NCBI GenBank assembly: GCA_949290355.1
Contig: CASERN010000011.1
Location: 919,865 to 983,864, forward strand
DNA length: 64,000 nucleotides
Source: an uncultured bacterium
Lineage (GTDB): Bacteria > Cyanobacteriota > Vampirovibrionia > Gastranaerophilales > Gastranaerophilaceae
Direction: 5' to 3'
Every line of letters begins with the position of its first letter. Within the stretch, counting starts at the first letter, position 1. Positions 1 through 8,297 of this stretch are shown here, one piece after another. The notes under the pieces were generated by a model. It had not been told where the DNA came from, did not search any database, and worked only from the letters and a program-made list of their open reading frames with translations. A program made the translations under genes and the position numbers.

Positions 1-635
1 ACACCTGGTTCTCCGATTAAAACAGGATTATTTTTTGTTCGTCTATTTAATACTTGAATAATTCTTCTCACTTCTTCATCTCTGCCAATAACAGGGTCTA
101 ATTTTCCCTTTCTTGCCAAAGCTGTCAAATCTGTTGAATATTTTTCCAAAGCTTTCATATTTTCTTCTGCATTTTTATTATCCACTTTTTTATTACCTCT
201 AATTTTTTTCATTACATTTAAAACTTTATTAGAATCAACACTATAATTCTTTAACAATAATTGAATAGGAGTATTTTCTAATCTTGTCATTGCTAAAAGG
301 ATTGACTCAGCACTGATAAATTCATCTTTAAATTCCTCTGCCTGCTGAGCGGCAATATTTAATAATTGATAAGTTTGATTTGACAAAAATACTTGTCCTG
401 ATGGCGGACCCGAAATTGTAGGAAATGAATTTACAACTTCAACTATTTTATTTATAAATCCTTGATTTAATAATTTTAATTCCGTTAAATAATCCTTAAT
501 TGCACCGTTATCCTGTATCATCGCTAACATTATATGCTCAGGCTGCATCTCAGAATTTTTGTGCGACTGCATAACAGCACCAGCAGAATTTAAAATTTCT
601 TGAGAATAATTCGTAAATTTTTCAAAATCTGGCAT
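1..635 (-). CDS. clpB: Chaperone ClpB, N-terminal part (cut by window edge)
   Basis: ATP-dependent disaggregase that pulls polypeptides out of aggregates together with the DnaK system; cytosolic. The visible 211 residues hold the helical double Clp-N repeat (about residues 1-145, with a [10 protein letters not shown] segment typical of the first repeat), a lysine-rich linker, and the start of the first AAA+ domain with the [16 protein letters not shown] and [11 protein letters not shown] segments; the Walker A lysine lies just beyond the window. The ATG at 635 is preceded by AAGGAG at 9-nt spacing, and an in-frame stop lies two codons upstream. ClpB is preferred over ClpC because of the N-terminal sequence; the rest of the protein, including the middle domain that would settle it, is outside the window. 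Confidence 0.9.
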   Translation of the reverse strand, partial: MPDFEKFTNYSQEILNSAGAVMQSHKNSEMQPEHIMLAMIQDNGAIKDYLTELKLLNQGFINKIVEVVNSFPTISGPPSGQVFLSNQTYQLLNIAAQQAEEFKDEFISAESILLAMTRLENTPIQLLLKNYSVDSNKVLNVMKKIRGNKKVDNKNAEENMKALEKYSTDLTALARKGKLDPVIGRDEEVRRIIQVLNRRTKNNPVLIGEPG

Positions 636-740
636 ACATCATAACTCCTTTTAAAATATATCGTAATTATATTTTAACGTTAAATAAAAAAAAAATCTTT
701 GAAATTAATCTTTAATTAATAATTATTAAAAATCTTAAAT

Positions 741-1616
741 CTACCCTAATAATAAAGATACACAAAATATAACAGAATAATAAACCATCAAATTTCTAGC
801 TTTAAGCAGGCGATAATAAAACTCTTTAATATCTCCACCACAAGTATAACTTTTCAATGAATCACACATATCAAAAACTAAAGGGATTAATATAAAAGAT
901 AAAAACAAAAAAGGATTTTTAATCAGATAAATAAGAATACCTGTAAAAAAATAAGCTACTATATAAATAACCCAAACGCCCAAAATTGCTTTATTTTTAT
1001 CTCCGATTCTGCAACAAAGAGTCATTTTATGAGAAGCAACATCCCCTTCATAATCTAAAATTGAATGAACATACATCAAACCTATAGTAAACATAACAAC
1101 TGCAATTGACATGATTAAAACAGTAAACGAGAAATTCTTAGTCATTACATAATAAACCCCTTCGAACAACAAGGGACCAAAAGCTATTCCAACTGCGACT
1201 TCACTCAAACCTCTTTGAGAAAATTTTGCATATAATAAAGTAACTAACCCGCCTATTATTGCCAAAAAGATTATAGGATAACCACACCTTAAAGTTAAAA
1301 TTAATCCGCATATAAAAGCAATAATCAAATAAATTATTACAACTTTCAAAACATCTGATAAACTTGAGCTTCCATCAAGAATATATGCGCACTTACACTG
1401 CTGAGATTTTTCAGACAATGCAGAGAAATCACAATAATCATCAAATAAATTTGTAGCAAGATGTGCAAATGAAATACCTATAAGTGCAATCAATCCATTT
1501 ATTATATTACCATTGAATTTTAAAGAGTAGATAAAAATAATCAACCAAGACATAAAACTCATTGGTAAAGAAAAAATTCTTGAATTTTTTAGCCAAAAAC
1601 ACAACTTACTTATCAT
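741..1616 (-). CDS. UbiA-family prenyltransferase (MenA-like)
   Basis: Integral membrane enzyme of 291 residues with eight or nine hydrophobic helices, which would transfer a polyprenyl chain from its diphosphate to an aromatic acceptor. Both Asp-rich motifs of the UbiA superfamily are present: NLFDDYCD at residues 56-63 and DYEGD at 188-192, which bind the Mg-diphosphate. The best guess is a 1,4-dihydroxy-2-naphthoate prenyltransferase (menaquinone pathway), but no other quinone gene lies nearby, and UbiA proteins with other acceptors cannot be excluded. It is the last gene of the operon starting with nanE; its ATG overlaps the stop of the 72-aa gene by 4 bases (ATGA), so translation is probably coupled. 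Confidence 0.8.
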   Translation of the reverse strand: MISKLCFWLKNSRIFSLPMSFMSWLIIFIYSLKFNGNIINGLIALIGISFAHLATNLFDDYCDFSALSEKSQQCKCAYILDGSSSLSDVLKVVIIYLIIAFICGLILTLRCGYPIIFLAIIGGLVTLLYAKFSQRGLSEVAVGIAFGPLLFEGVYYVMTKNFSFTVLIMSIAVVMFTIGLMYVHSILDYEGDVASHKMTLCCRIGDKNKAILGVWVIYIVAYFFTGILIYLIKNPFLFLSFILIPLVFDMCDSLKSYTCGGDIKEFYYRLLKARNLMVYYSVIFCVSLLLG

Positions 1617-1831
1617 TGAAAGAGATTTTCCATACCTTTAACAATTTCATAACTTGCTCCTGCTTCTAAAATTTCCTCAGCTGTCAAACCAAAAAGAGTG
1701 AGCAATGAATAAGCTTCTTTATCACCATGATTAAGCAAATTAACAACAGTCTTTACAGCCTCTGATCTTGTAAGATTGGCAAATTGCAAATTTTTACCTT
1801 TGTAGATAATTCTTTTTTTTGACTTGCCCAT
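1613..1831 (-). CDS. Conserved small protein, unknown function (72 aa)
   Basis: A small basic-to-acidic protein: residues 1-15 are lysine-rich and the rest forms two or three predicted helices, including LLNHGDKEAYSLLTLFGLTA. No family recognised and no transmembrane segment. It looks real because it is sandwiched in an operon: only 2 bases separate it from the end of the ROK kinase and it overlaps the UbiA gene by 4 bases. The helical hairpin pattern (EAYSLLTLFGLTAEEILEAG) resembles small regulatory or adaptor proteins, but I assign no function. Confidence 0.7.
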   Translation of the reverse strand: MGKSKKRIIYKGKNLQFANLTRSEAVKTVVNLLNHGDKEAYSLLTLFGLTAEEILEAGASYEIVKGMENLFQ

Positions 1832-1833
1832 TA

Positions 1834-2700
1834 TTATCTGACTCCTAAAGCTAACAATGCAGCTCCAATCATTCCAGAGTAATTTCCAGCAGAAGCCTTT
1901 ACAACTTTAAACGGTGTAGTTACAATTTCTTTATTGGCTGTTTTTTCTAAATAGTTAATATCGACAAATTCTGCCATAGAACCTGACAAAACAACTACAT
2001 CAGGGTCAAATATATTTGCAAGTCCAATTATGCCTTCCAAAATATCATTTTGCCATTTTTCAAGAATTTTTTTCATCATTGGTCTTTCTTTATTTTCAAT
2101 TACATCATAAGTTGTAATATCAGGATCTCCAGAAATTTCTTCAGCAGTCTTTTTTAAGCCTGTACCAGATGCATAAGCTTCAAAACAATCATAACTCCCA
2201 CAAGTACATTTTCTGTGTTTATCAGTACGCATTTTAAAATGCATTTCTCCTGCTGCGCCATTTTTACCTTTGTAAAGTTTGTTATCCAAAATAATTCCGC
2301 CGCCTACACCTGTACCTAGAGTGAGCATAACAGAATAAGGCATTCCCTTTGATGAACCGATTACATGTTCGGCCCAAGCAGCAGCATTAGCATCATTTTC
2401 TACAAACACAGGTTTATTACTTAAACTTTTAAAATCCATCGAAGGATATTCTTTGGCAATATTTCCTGTAGACCCTAAAATCCCATTATTTGAATTATTT
2501 ACAGCACCACATGTTGCAAAAGCAATAACATCAACTTCCCTTTCGTACTTTGAAATTATTTCTTCAAATAAAGCCTTTATTTCATTAAAAGTTTTAGGAG
2601 TATGATTTTTTTCAACTTCTGTAAGGATTTCACCCTTTTCATTAATTATTGTATTATAAATTTTTGTTCCGCCTACATCAATTGCTAAAGCTTTTTTCAT
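1834..2700 (-). CDS. ROK-family sugar kinase (glucokinase or ManNAc kinase-like)
   Basis: Cytosolic kinase of 288 residues. The ATP phosphate loop DVGGTK is at 8-13, the catalytic ENDANAA (base Asp103) follows, then GTGVGGGIILDNKL (130-142) and the ROK zinc site made of His154 and the Cys165/Cys167/Cys172 cluster (CTCGSYDCFE), all intact. The family phosphorylates glucose, N-acetylmannosamine or GlcNAc. Its position 34 bases downstream of nanE suggests N-acetylmannosamine as substrate (NanK role), but the sequence alone cannot separate this from glucokinase, which a glycolytic organism also needs. The start follows AAAGGATAAGAA, a reasonable ribosome binding site. Confidence 0.85.
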   Translation of the reverse strand: MKKALAIDVGGTKIYNTIINEKGEILTEVEKNHTPKTFNEIKALFEEIISKYEREVDVIAFATCGAVNNSNNGILGSTGNIAKEYPSMDFKSLSNKPVFVENDANAAAWAEHVIGSSKGMPYSVMLTLGTGVGGGIILDNKLYKGKNGAAGEMHFKMRTDKHRKCTCGSYDCFEAYASGTGLKKTAEEISGDPDITTYDVIENKERPMMKKILEKWQNDILEGIIGLANIFDPDVVVLSGSMAEFVDINYLEKTANKEIVTTPFKVVKASAGNYSGMIGAALLALGVR

Positions 2701-2734
2701 TTCTTATCCTTTATATGATTAAAAAATTCTAAAA

Positions 2735-3418
2735 TTACCCTCTTTGAACAAATCTTTTTGTAATCAATTGAGGTCTTGTAATAGCTGATCCGATAACAAC
2801 ACAATGAGCTCCAAGTTCAAATGCTTTATCGACTTCTGCAGGTTCCCAAATACGTCCCTCTAAAACTACAGGTAAATTTGTATTATCAACCAATTGCCTT
2901 AATAATTCAAAATCAGGACCTGATCCTCTATTTTGAGAAAATTGAGTATACCCTGAAAGAGTTGTAGATAATATATTTGCGCCTAATTTTTCAGCGTTTA
3001 TTCCCTCTTCCAAGGTCGATATATCAGCCATCGAAACTCTATTATTTATTTTTACATATTTTATTAATTCTTCTAATTTTGCACCATTTGGTCTTTCTCT
3101 CATAGTACCATCAAAAGCAATAATATCAGCACCTGCTTCAACAAGTTCTATAACTTCTTTTAATGTCGGTGTAATGTAAACTATTTCTTGCCAATTTGCA
3201 GGTATAATATCTGGTTTAGTTAATCCTATTACAGGAATATCAAAAAGATGCTTTGCATTCCTTACATCTCTTGCTCCTGCAACACGCAGACCACCGGCTC
3301 CGCCTTTTACAACTGACTTCATCATTGCAACCATACATTTTTCAAGATATAAAGGCTCAGAAGGCATAGCCTGACAAGAAACCACAACTTTATGTTCTAA
3401 ACGATTTATTATATTCAT
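2735..3418 (-). CDS. nanE: N-acetylmannosamine-6-phosphate 2-epimerase
   Basis: TIM-barrel enzyme that interconverts ManNAc-6-P and GlcNAc-6-P. The 227-residue product has the family signatures VVVSCQAMPSEPLY at the N-terminus, GLTKPDI, the ADIIAFDGTMRERP segment with the catalytic region, and VVLEGRIWEPAEVDKAFELGAHCVVIGSAITRPQ at the phosphate-binding end. I chose the ATG at 3418 over an upstream TTG at 3436 because related proteins begin close to the VSCQ motif and because a TATAAT hexamer ends six bases before this ATG, so the TTG would lie at the promoter itself. No Shine-Dalgarno is present, consistent with a leaderless mRNA. First gene of the nanE - ROK kinase - 72 aa - UbiA operon. No sialate lyase (nanA) is in view. 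Confidence 0.92.
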   Translation of the reverse strand: MNIINRLEHKVVVSCQAMPSEPLYLEKCMVAMMKSVVKGGAGGLRVAGARDVRNAKHLFDIPVIGLTKPDIIPANWQEIVYITPTLKEVIELVEAGADIIAFDGTMRERPNGAKLEELIKYVKINNRVSMADISTLEEGINAEKLGANILSTTLSGYTQFSQNRGSGPDFELLRQLVDNTNLPVVLEGRIWEPAEVDKAFELGAHCVVIGSAITRPQLITKRFVQRG

Positions 3419-3424
3419 AAATTT

Positions 3425-3456
3425 ATTATAACTCAAAAATTTATTTATTGTATAAT
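3425..3456. promoter_or_regulatory. Divergent promoter region, nanE / M16 peptidase
   Basis: Two back-to-back -10 elements. On the minus strand TATAAT (3430-3425) stands 6 bases before the nanE ATG, with a possible TATACA -35 at 18 bases. On the plus strand an extended -10, TTGTATAAT (-10 at 3451-3456), precedes the M16 gene, which has its own AGAGGG ribosome binding site. The two cores overlap, so the two polymerases would compete. Confidence 0.55.
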
Positions 3457-3476
3457 GAAAAAAAGAGGGAAATAGA

Positions 3477-4805
3477 ATGAAAAAAAGTACAGTAAAATAT
3501 CCATACCTTACAGAAGATGTAGAAATTTACGAAAGAGAAAACGGACATAAAATTATTCTGGCACATAAAGAGGGAGAACTTGTAAACATTAGCACTTGGG
3601 TAAAAACAGGTTCTATTAACGAAAATGACAAAAATAACGGAATTTCTCATTTTCTTGAGCATCTTATGTTTAAAGGAACACACAAACATAAAGCTGGATA
3701 TTTTGACAGAACTCTTGAAGCCAAAGGAGCAATAGTCAATGCTGCAACTTGGAAAGATTATACATATTATTATGTTACCCTTCCAAAAGGGCCAAAAGAA
3801 AAAGACTTAAACCTTGCTATTGAACTACATGCAGATATGATGCTTGATCCAGTGCTTCCTGAAGAAGAAATAGGAGCACCATTTGACTTGAAAAATCCTA
3901 AAGTTACAGACAAAAGAGAACGCCATGTTGTAATAGAAGAAATAAGGATGCGTAAAGATCAAAATTGGACTAGAGTATACAATGCATGCAATTTTAATAT
4001 GTATAAAAAGCATCCTTACAAAAGAGATGTAATAGGAACCCCTGAAATAATCTCTCAAGTTAGCAGAGATGAAATAATGGATTACTATAAAACATTTTAC
4101 ACCCCAGAGAATATGACAACTATTATCGTCGGAGATTTTGATAAAGAAAAAGTTCTTGAAAAAGTTGAAAAAGAATTTGATTTCAAAGGGCGCCAAAATA
4201 CTCCACAAAAAATAAACGATATAGACAACCCAACTAATCAAACTATATTTATAGAAAATAAAGCTAAAACAAATACTTCATATTTAATGATAGGTTTTTT
4301 AGGACCTAAAGCAAACCAATTAAAAGAAAATATAGAACTTGATATTATAAGTATTATTCTTGGGGAAAGCACAAGCTCAAGACTATACCAAAATTTAATA
4401 GAAAAACAGCCTGAGCCAATATTTAATCTCGCTAATGCTGAACATTACCAGTTTAAAGATGGAAATAATTTCTTTGTTCAAGCTAATTTTAAACCTGAGA
4501 AAAAAGACCTGGCTATTGATTTAGTTAAAAAAGAAATTAAAAATCTTATTAACAATAAAATAACAGAAGATGAATTAGAAAAAGCAAAAAAGAAAACAAA
4601 ATCAAGATTTGCTTTTGCAGCAGAGACTGTCTCAGAAATTGGTGAAACTATAGGCTATTACATGACAGTTTGTGAAGATTTAAAATTAGTTGAAAATTAT
4701 TTAAAAGATGTTGAAGATATTACTATTGAGGATCTTGAAAAAACTGTCAAAAAATATCTTAATCTTGACAATGCGGTAATTTCTCTACTTGAACCTTCCG
4801 ATTAA
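3477..4805 (+). CDS. M16-family zinc metallopeptidase (single-unit, 442 aa)
   Basis: Processing-peptidase-type enzyme. The inverted zinc motif HFLEH is at 58-62 followed by LMFKGT, and the downstream glutamate lies in the VVIEEIRMR region; SSRLYQNLIE near residue 300 matches the substrate-binding arginine/tyrosine region of the inactive-like second lobe. Length fits a bacterial PqqL/YmxG-like single-chain M16B peptidase that dimerises. There is no signal peptide, so it is probably cytosolic, unless exported unconventionally. The ATG follows AGAGGGAAATAG. Its 3' end overlaps the convergent 70-aa gene by 21 bases. Substrate unknown; a paralogue of double length lies at 45.4-48.2 kb. Confidence 0.88.
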   Translation: MKKSTVKYPYLTEDVEIYERENGHKIILAHKEGELVNISTWVKTGSINENDKNNGISHFLEHLMFKGTHKHKAGYFDRTLEAKGAIVNAATWKDYTYYYVTLPKGPKEKDLNLAIELHADMMLDPVLPEEEIGAPFDLKNPKVTDKRERHVVIEEIRMRKDQNWTRVYNACNFNMYKKHPYKRDVIGTPEIISQVSRDEIMDYYKTFYTPENMTTIIVGDFDKEKVLEKVEKEFDFKGRQNTPQKINDIDNPTNQTIFIENKAKTNTSYLMIGFLGPKANQLKENIELDIISIILGESTSSRLYQNLIEKQPEPIFNLANAEHYQFKDGNNFFVQANFKPEKKDLAIDLVKKEIKNLINNKITEDELEKAKKKTKSRFAFAAETVSEIGETIGYYMTVCEDLKLVENYLKDVEDITIEDLEKTVKKYLNLDNAVISLLEPSD

Positions 4806-4997
4806 TAAATTAAAACGATTTTGGAGAATTTGCAGTTTTTGTGTAATTAAATTTACAAGAGATAATACATGCTTATTATCTAAACCACTTCTGTTTCTGT
4901 TTATTATAGAGTCTTCATTCACTATTGAAAGATCTATAACTTCATTAATCAGACTTTTTAAATTATCTATTTCATCTAAAGTATCAATATCTAACAT
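4785..4997 (-). CDS. Small helical protein divergent from an XRE regulator (70 aa)
   Basis: A 70-residue, leucine- and asparagine-rich protein predicted to be two long helices; no recognised domain. It is preferred over the plus-strand frame in the same place because it has a ribosome binding site (AAGGAATAGTAAT before the ATG, identical to the one used by the neighbouring udg gene) and shares a divergent intergenic region with the XRE regulator. Its end overlaps the end of the convergent M16 gene by 21 bases. It may be controlled by the regulator, or form a regulatory pair with it; this is inferred only from position. Confidence 0.55.
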   Translation of the reverse strand: MLDIDTLDEIDNLKSLINEVIDLSIVNEDSIINRNRSGLDNKHVLSLVNLITQKLQILQNRFNLLIGRFK

Positions 4998-5013
4998 ATT
5001 ACTATTCCTTTTT

Positions 5014-5043
5014 TACTATTAACTATTAATATATTACTAGTAA
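5014..5043. promoter_or_regulatory. Inverted repeat, possible operator between 70-aa gene and XRE gene
   Basis: Half-sites TTTACTA (near 5014) and TAGTAAA (near 5037) face each other across an AT-only spacer in the divergent intergenic region. The position, upstream of both genes, is what one expects of an XRE autoregulatory operator. The region is so AT-rich that chance dyads are common. Confidence 0.3.
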
Positions 5044-5059
5044 ATATCAGTATAGTTGA

Positions 5060-5087
5060 TTGATATTAATTTGTCAACACATATAAT
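5060..5087 (+). promoter_or_regulatory. Promoter of the XRE regulator, leaderless type
   Basis: TTGATA (5060-5065), 16-base spacer, TATAAT (5082-5087), then seven bases to the ATG at 5095. Transcription would start at or within a base of the start codon; there is no Shine-Dalgarno. Confidence 0.65.
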
Positions 5088-5094
5088 ATTTTTT

Positions 5095-5325
5095 ATGAGA
5101 GATGAAAGATTAAAAATACTTGCTAAAAACATTAAAGCTGAAAGAGTTAGAAAAGGTTTATCGCAAATAGAATTAGCTTACTCCATAGGCGTTAGCTATA
5201 ACACAATCAGTCAGATTGAACAATCCAGACAAACCCCATCAGCATTCATAGTTTATGACATAGCAAATACTCTTGGAATATCTATTGAAGAATTATACAA
5301 AAATATTCCATACAATAAGGAATAG
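5095..5325 (+). CDS. XRE-family helix-turn-helix regulator (76 aa)
   Basis: Single-domain DNA-binding protein consisting of a Cro/C1-type HTH: LAKNIKAERVRKGLSQIELAYSIGVSYNTISQIEQSRQTPS, then a short helix IVYDIANTLGISIEELY. No ligand-binding or toxin domain. The start at 5095 rather than an upstream TTG is chosen because the domain begins there and a strong -10 element ends seven bases upstream. Stop and the udg start are separated by two bases, so the two genes are cotranscribed. Likely autoregulates through the divergent intergenic dyad. Confidence 0.85.
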   Translation: MRDERLKILAKNIKAERVRKGLSQIELAYSIGVSYNTISQIEQSRQTPSAFIVYDIANTLGISIEELYKNIPYNKE

Positions 5326-5327
5326 TA

Positions 5328-5927
5328 ATGAATGAAGCAACAAAAGAAGAAATAACAAGACTTGAAAATATAAGAAAAAAATGTCTGTCATGCGAAAAAT
5401 GCTCACTATGTAAGACAAGGAACAATATAGTATTTTCAGGAGGCATAGCCAATCATAAATTAATGCTTATAGGAGAAGCCCCCGGATACTATGAAGACCA
5501 AAAAGGAGAACCTTTTGTAGGCAAAGCAGGACAACTACTTGATAAAATTTTTGCATCTGTAGGTTTATCAAGATACAAAGATGTCTACATATGCAATACA
5601 TTAAAATGCAGACCGCCTGAAAATAGAGATCCTTTACCTGAAGAAAAAGAAGCATGCAAAGAATATCTTGAAGCTCAAATTAATATTTTACAACCAAGAA
5701 TTATTTTATTATGCGGGCGAGTTGCTGTTAACTCATTATTAGGTACAACTCAAGGAATTACCAAAATAAGGGGGAGATGGTTTGAAGGTCCACATATGTC
5801 TAAAATGATGCCGATATTTCATCCTTCATATTTATTAAGAAATGATTCAAGAGAAAAAGGAAGTCCGAAATGGCTTATGTGGCAAGATATTAAAGAAATT
5901 AAAAGAGTATACAGTCAAATGGATTAA
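5328..5927 (+). CDS. Family 4 uracil-DNA glycosylase (Fe-S)
   Basis: Removes uracil from DNA after cytosine deamination, first step of base excision repair. The 199-residue protein has cysteines at 19, 22, 25 and 28 plus others later (family 4 uses four for a [4Fe-4S] cluster), the uracil-pocket motif GEAPGYYEDQKGEPFVGKAG, the CNTLKCRPPENRDP segment and the HPSYLLRN motif near the C-terminus. AAGGAATAGTA precedes the ATG. It follows the XRE gene by two bases. The association of a repair glycosylase with an HTH regulator is noticeable but may be simple operon sharing. Confidence 0.9.
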   Translation: MNEATKEEITRLENIRKKCLSCEKCSLCKTRNNIVFSGGIANHKLMLIGEAPGYYEDQKGEPFVGKAGQLLDKIFASVGLSRYKDVYICNTLKCRPPENRDPLPEEKEACKEYLEAQINILQPRIILLCGRVAVNSLLGTTQGITKIRGRWFEGPHMSKMMPIFHPSYLLRNDSREKGSPKWLMWQDIKEIKRVYSQMD

Positions 5928-5932
5928 ACCTT

Positions 5933-6556
5933 TTACTTAAAAACATCTTGTAAATTTTTTATTCCGCCTTTTTCTTGGGGCAAACAATAAGTTAAATAAG
6001 GATGGTAAGAATAATTACCTTTTGAATTTTTAATTATTACCAAACTAAAAAGGTCATATCCACTTCTATTTGGCATTAATTTTCCGTTACTATCCACTGC
6101 AAATATCGGTCTTATAACATTAGAGGGCATATTAAACAATGTTATACTTGAATTGTCATTCATTACAAATGATTGATCATATCGATTCATCATATTCTCA
6201 GAAAACCCTGCGCAAGATGGATTCACAATGTAATTTTTATACATTGGTATACATCCGTTTTTTAAAGAATTATTTTTACAATATTTATTTACTTTTAAAT
6301 TAGTTGCAAATGTCTTATAAAACCGCTCGCAATTTGTAATATCACTTTTTACATTAGGGTCAACACTCAAATAACAACCTGTATCTCCATCCATCTCATA
6401 AACTGTTGCATATAGCGCTTGGGAGTATGCTGAATATAATTTTTTAAACGATACAACTGCAGATTTTTCAATTAATTTGACAGTAAAATACACAGTTGCA
6501 AATAATAATACTATCAAATATACACCACAAAGTATTAGGAAATTACTCTTATGCAC
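5933..6556 (-). CDS. Pilin-like single-helix protein, non-canonical signal
   Basis: A 207-residue protein with one N-terminal hydrophobic helix (about residues 7-27) followed by a polar, cysteine-containing domain. The layout (KLYSAYSQALYATVYEMDGDTG after the helix, a GYDLFSLVIIKNSKG stretch near the end) matches the globular parts of the pilin-like proteins elsewhere in this window, but the class III cleavage motif G/FTLAE is missing, so it may be an assembly-associated minor pilin or just membrane-anchored. It starts with GTG, preceded by AAGAGG. It begins 13 bases after the ilvB stop on the same strand and is probably cotranscribed with it. Converges on udg with a 5-base gap. Confidence 0.65.
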   Translation of the reverse strand: MHKSNFLILCGVYLIVLLFATVYFTVKLIEKSAVVSFKKLYSAYSQALYATVYEMDGDTGCYLSVDPNVKSDITNCERFYKTFATNLKVNKYCKNNSLKNGCIPMYKNYIVNPSCAGFSENMMNRYDQSFVMNDNSSITLFNMPSNVIRPIFAVDSNGKLMPNRSGYDLFSLVIIKNSKGNYSYHPYLTYCLPQEKGGIKNLQDVFK

Positions 6557-6569
6557 TATATATAACCTC

Positions 6570-8204
6570 TTACAGCAATTCCATAGGTTCTACCTCAATA
6601 TCAACTAAAAAAGGTCCATCGGTAGTTAATGCTTTATCAACAGCTTCTTTTATACCCGAAAAATTTGTTACTCTTACAGCACCAAGTCCATAACTTGATG
6701 CCAATTTTATAAAATCTGGATTAGATATCTTTGTTGCGAAATATCTTTCATTACAAGATTTTTCCTGAAATTGCCTTACCATACCTAGATAACCATTATT
6801 TAAAATAAAAATTTTAACAGGAAAATTATAATCCACACAAGTAGCAAGTTCTTGAATACTCATTTGAAAAGACCCATCACCTGCAATACATATAGCAGGT
6901 TGATTATTAGCAGAACAAATTCCTATAGCAGCAGGGAACCCAAACCCCATTGTACCTAGGCCTCCAGAAGTTATAAATTTTCTTGGTTTATTAAATTTAA
7001 ACATTCTTGCAACCCATACTTGATGCTGACCAACCTCTGTTACAACAGGCAAATCTTTATCTTTCAAGCAATTATATAATTCTTGCACTACCTCAAAAGA
7101 ATGTAATTTAGGAGATCTTTTTAATGGTAATACATTTCTACTTTTATATGAAACAGCTTCTTTTTTCCAATTATCAAAGCAAATATTTTTTTCACCTTGA
7201 GTTAGAGAAATAAGTTTGTCTAAAACATTGTTAATATCAGCAGAGACAGCTGATAAAATATTACCTTTTCGTAAAATTTCTTCCTTATTAATATCAACAT
7301 AAACAAGTTTTTTAGCTAATTCATCACTTTTAAAACAGCACATAATTCTATCATTTAATCTCGCTCCAAGAGATAAAACAAAATCACTTTTCCTTACAGT
7401 ATTATTAGCAGCATAAGACCCAAAAATACCAATCATTCCAATATAATTTTCATCATCTGCAGGATAGGCTCCCAAACCCATCATAGTGTCAACAACAGGA
7501 ATATCAAAAAGTTTTGCGAACTTAAAGAGATTTTCACAAGCATTTGAATGAATTACGCCACCGCCTGCAATAATAACAGGATGCTTAGAATTTTTTAGAC
7601 TATCTAATATAAAAGGTAAAGAAGATAAATCATCATTGCACTCTACATTTTTATTATCAATATATATAGATTCTTCAAATACAGCAGCTTCAGAAAAAAC
7701 GTTCTTTGTAATATCAATCACCACAGGACCTTTTTTCCCTGACATAGCAGTATAAAATGCATCAATAATTGTACCTTGAAGGTCATTAATTGAGTTCACT
7801 TGGAAATTTTTCTTTGTGCATGACTTTGTAATACTAATTATATCTACTTCTTGAAAAGAATCTTTGTGTAAAAGTTCTGAAGATACTTGCCCTGTAATAA
7901 CTACAAGAGGATATCCGTCCAAATAAGCATTAGCAATACCTGTAACTATATTTGTTGCACCAGGACCAGACGTAACAATTGCGACTCCGCATTTACCTGT
8001 AGCTCTTGCATAACCTTCAGCAGCATGAATTGCAGATTGTTCATGTCTTACCAAATAATGTTTTATATCATTTTGTTTTGATAATTCGTCATATACTTTC
8101 AAAACAATACCGCCAGGATAACCGAATATAGTATCGACATCCAATCTTTTTAATGTTTCTAATAATAATTGTGCCCCAGACAGAGTTTTAGTTAAGGTTT
8201 GCAT
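6570..8204 (-). CDS. ilvB: Acetolactate synthase large subunit
   Basis: ThDP-dependent enzyme condensing two pyruvates to acetolactate, first step of valine/leucine synthesis, or acetoin formation. The 544 residues show the three-domain order: FGYPGG and HEQSAIHAAEGYARATGK (ThDP PYR domain, catalytic Glu), central GARLNDRI domain, and the GDGSFQMSIQELATC motif (GDG...N Mg/ThDP site, continuing to NNGYLGMVRQFQ). The ATG at 8204 is used because GGAGTTATATATT just upstream is its ribosome binding site; an alternative TTG would lie inside it. No small regulatory subunit (ilvN) is adjacent, so feedback regulation cannot be judged; a catabolic acetolactate synthase is possible, though the FAD-type loop lengths fit the anabolic form. 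Confidence 0.9.
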   Translation of the reverse strand: MQTLTKTLSGAQLLLETLKRLDVDTIFGYPGGIVLKVYDELSKQNDIKHYLVRHEQSAIHAAEGYARATGKCGVAIVTSGPGATNIVTGIANAYLDGYPLVVITGQVSSELLHKDSFQEVDIISITKSCTKKNFQVNSINDLQGTIIDAFYTAMSGKKGPVVIDITKNVFSEAAVFEESIYIDNKNVECNDDLSSLPFILDSLKNSKHPVIIAGGGVIHSNACENLFKFAKLFDIPVVDTMMGLGAYPADDENYIGMIGIFGSYAANNTVRKSDFVLSLGARLNDRIMCCFKSDELAKKLVYVDINKEEILRKGNILSAVSADINNVLDKLISLTQGEKNICFDNWKKEAVSYKSRNVLPLKRSPKLHSFEVVQELYNCLKDKDLPVVTEVGQHQVWVARMFKFNKPRKFITSGGLGTMGFGFPAAIGICSANNQPAICIAGDGSFQMSIQELATCVDYNFPVKIFILNNGYLGMVRQFQEKSCNERYFATKISNPDFIKLASSYGLGAVRVTNFSGIKEAVDKALTTDGPFLVDIEVEPMELL

Positions 8205-8258
8205 AATATATAACTCCAACTTAATAAAAAAATTTTATCACAGAGATTTTGGGAATGC

Positions 8259-8289
8259 AAAGAGCCACCTATTTTCAAGGTGGCTCTTT
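8259..8289. terminator. Perfect 12-bp hairpin terminator
   Basis: AAAGAGCCACCT (8259-8270), loop ATTTTCA, AGGTGGCTCTTT (8278-8289). It lies just after the end of the leftward lysine-rich gene and upstream of ilvB; the stem ends in TTT on either strand, with the stronger T-run on the plus strand. Confidence 0.8.
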
Positions 8290-8297
8290 CTTTTGAA

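Noticed and set aside
3419-3436. TTG start adding six residues to NanE
   Set aside because: Family members begin near the VSCQ motif, and a TATAAT promoter element lies within this extension.
4789-5022. Plus-strand frame of 77 codons just after the M16 peptidase
   Set aside because: The minus-strand 70-aa frame in the same place has a matching ribosome binding site and divergent context; the plus-strand frame has none and its composition is like an antisense reading.
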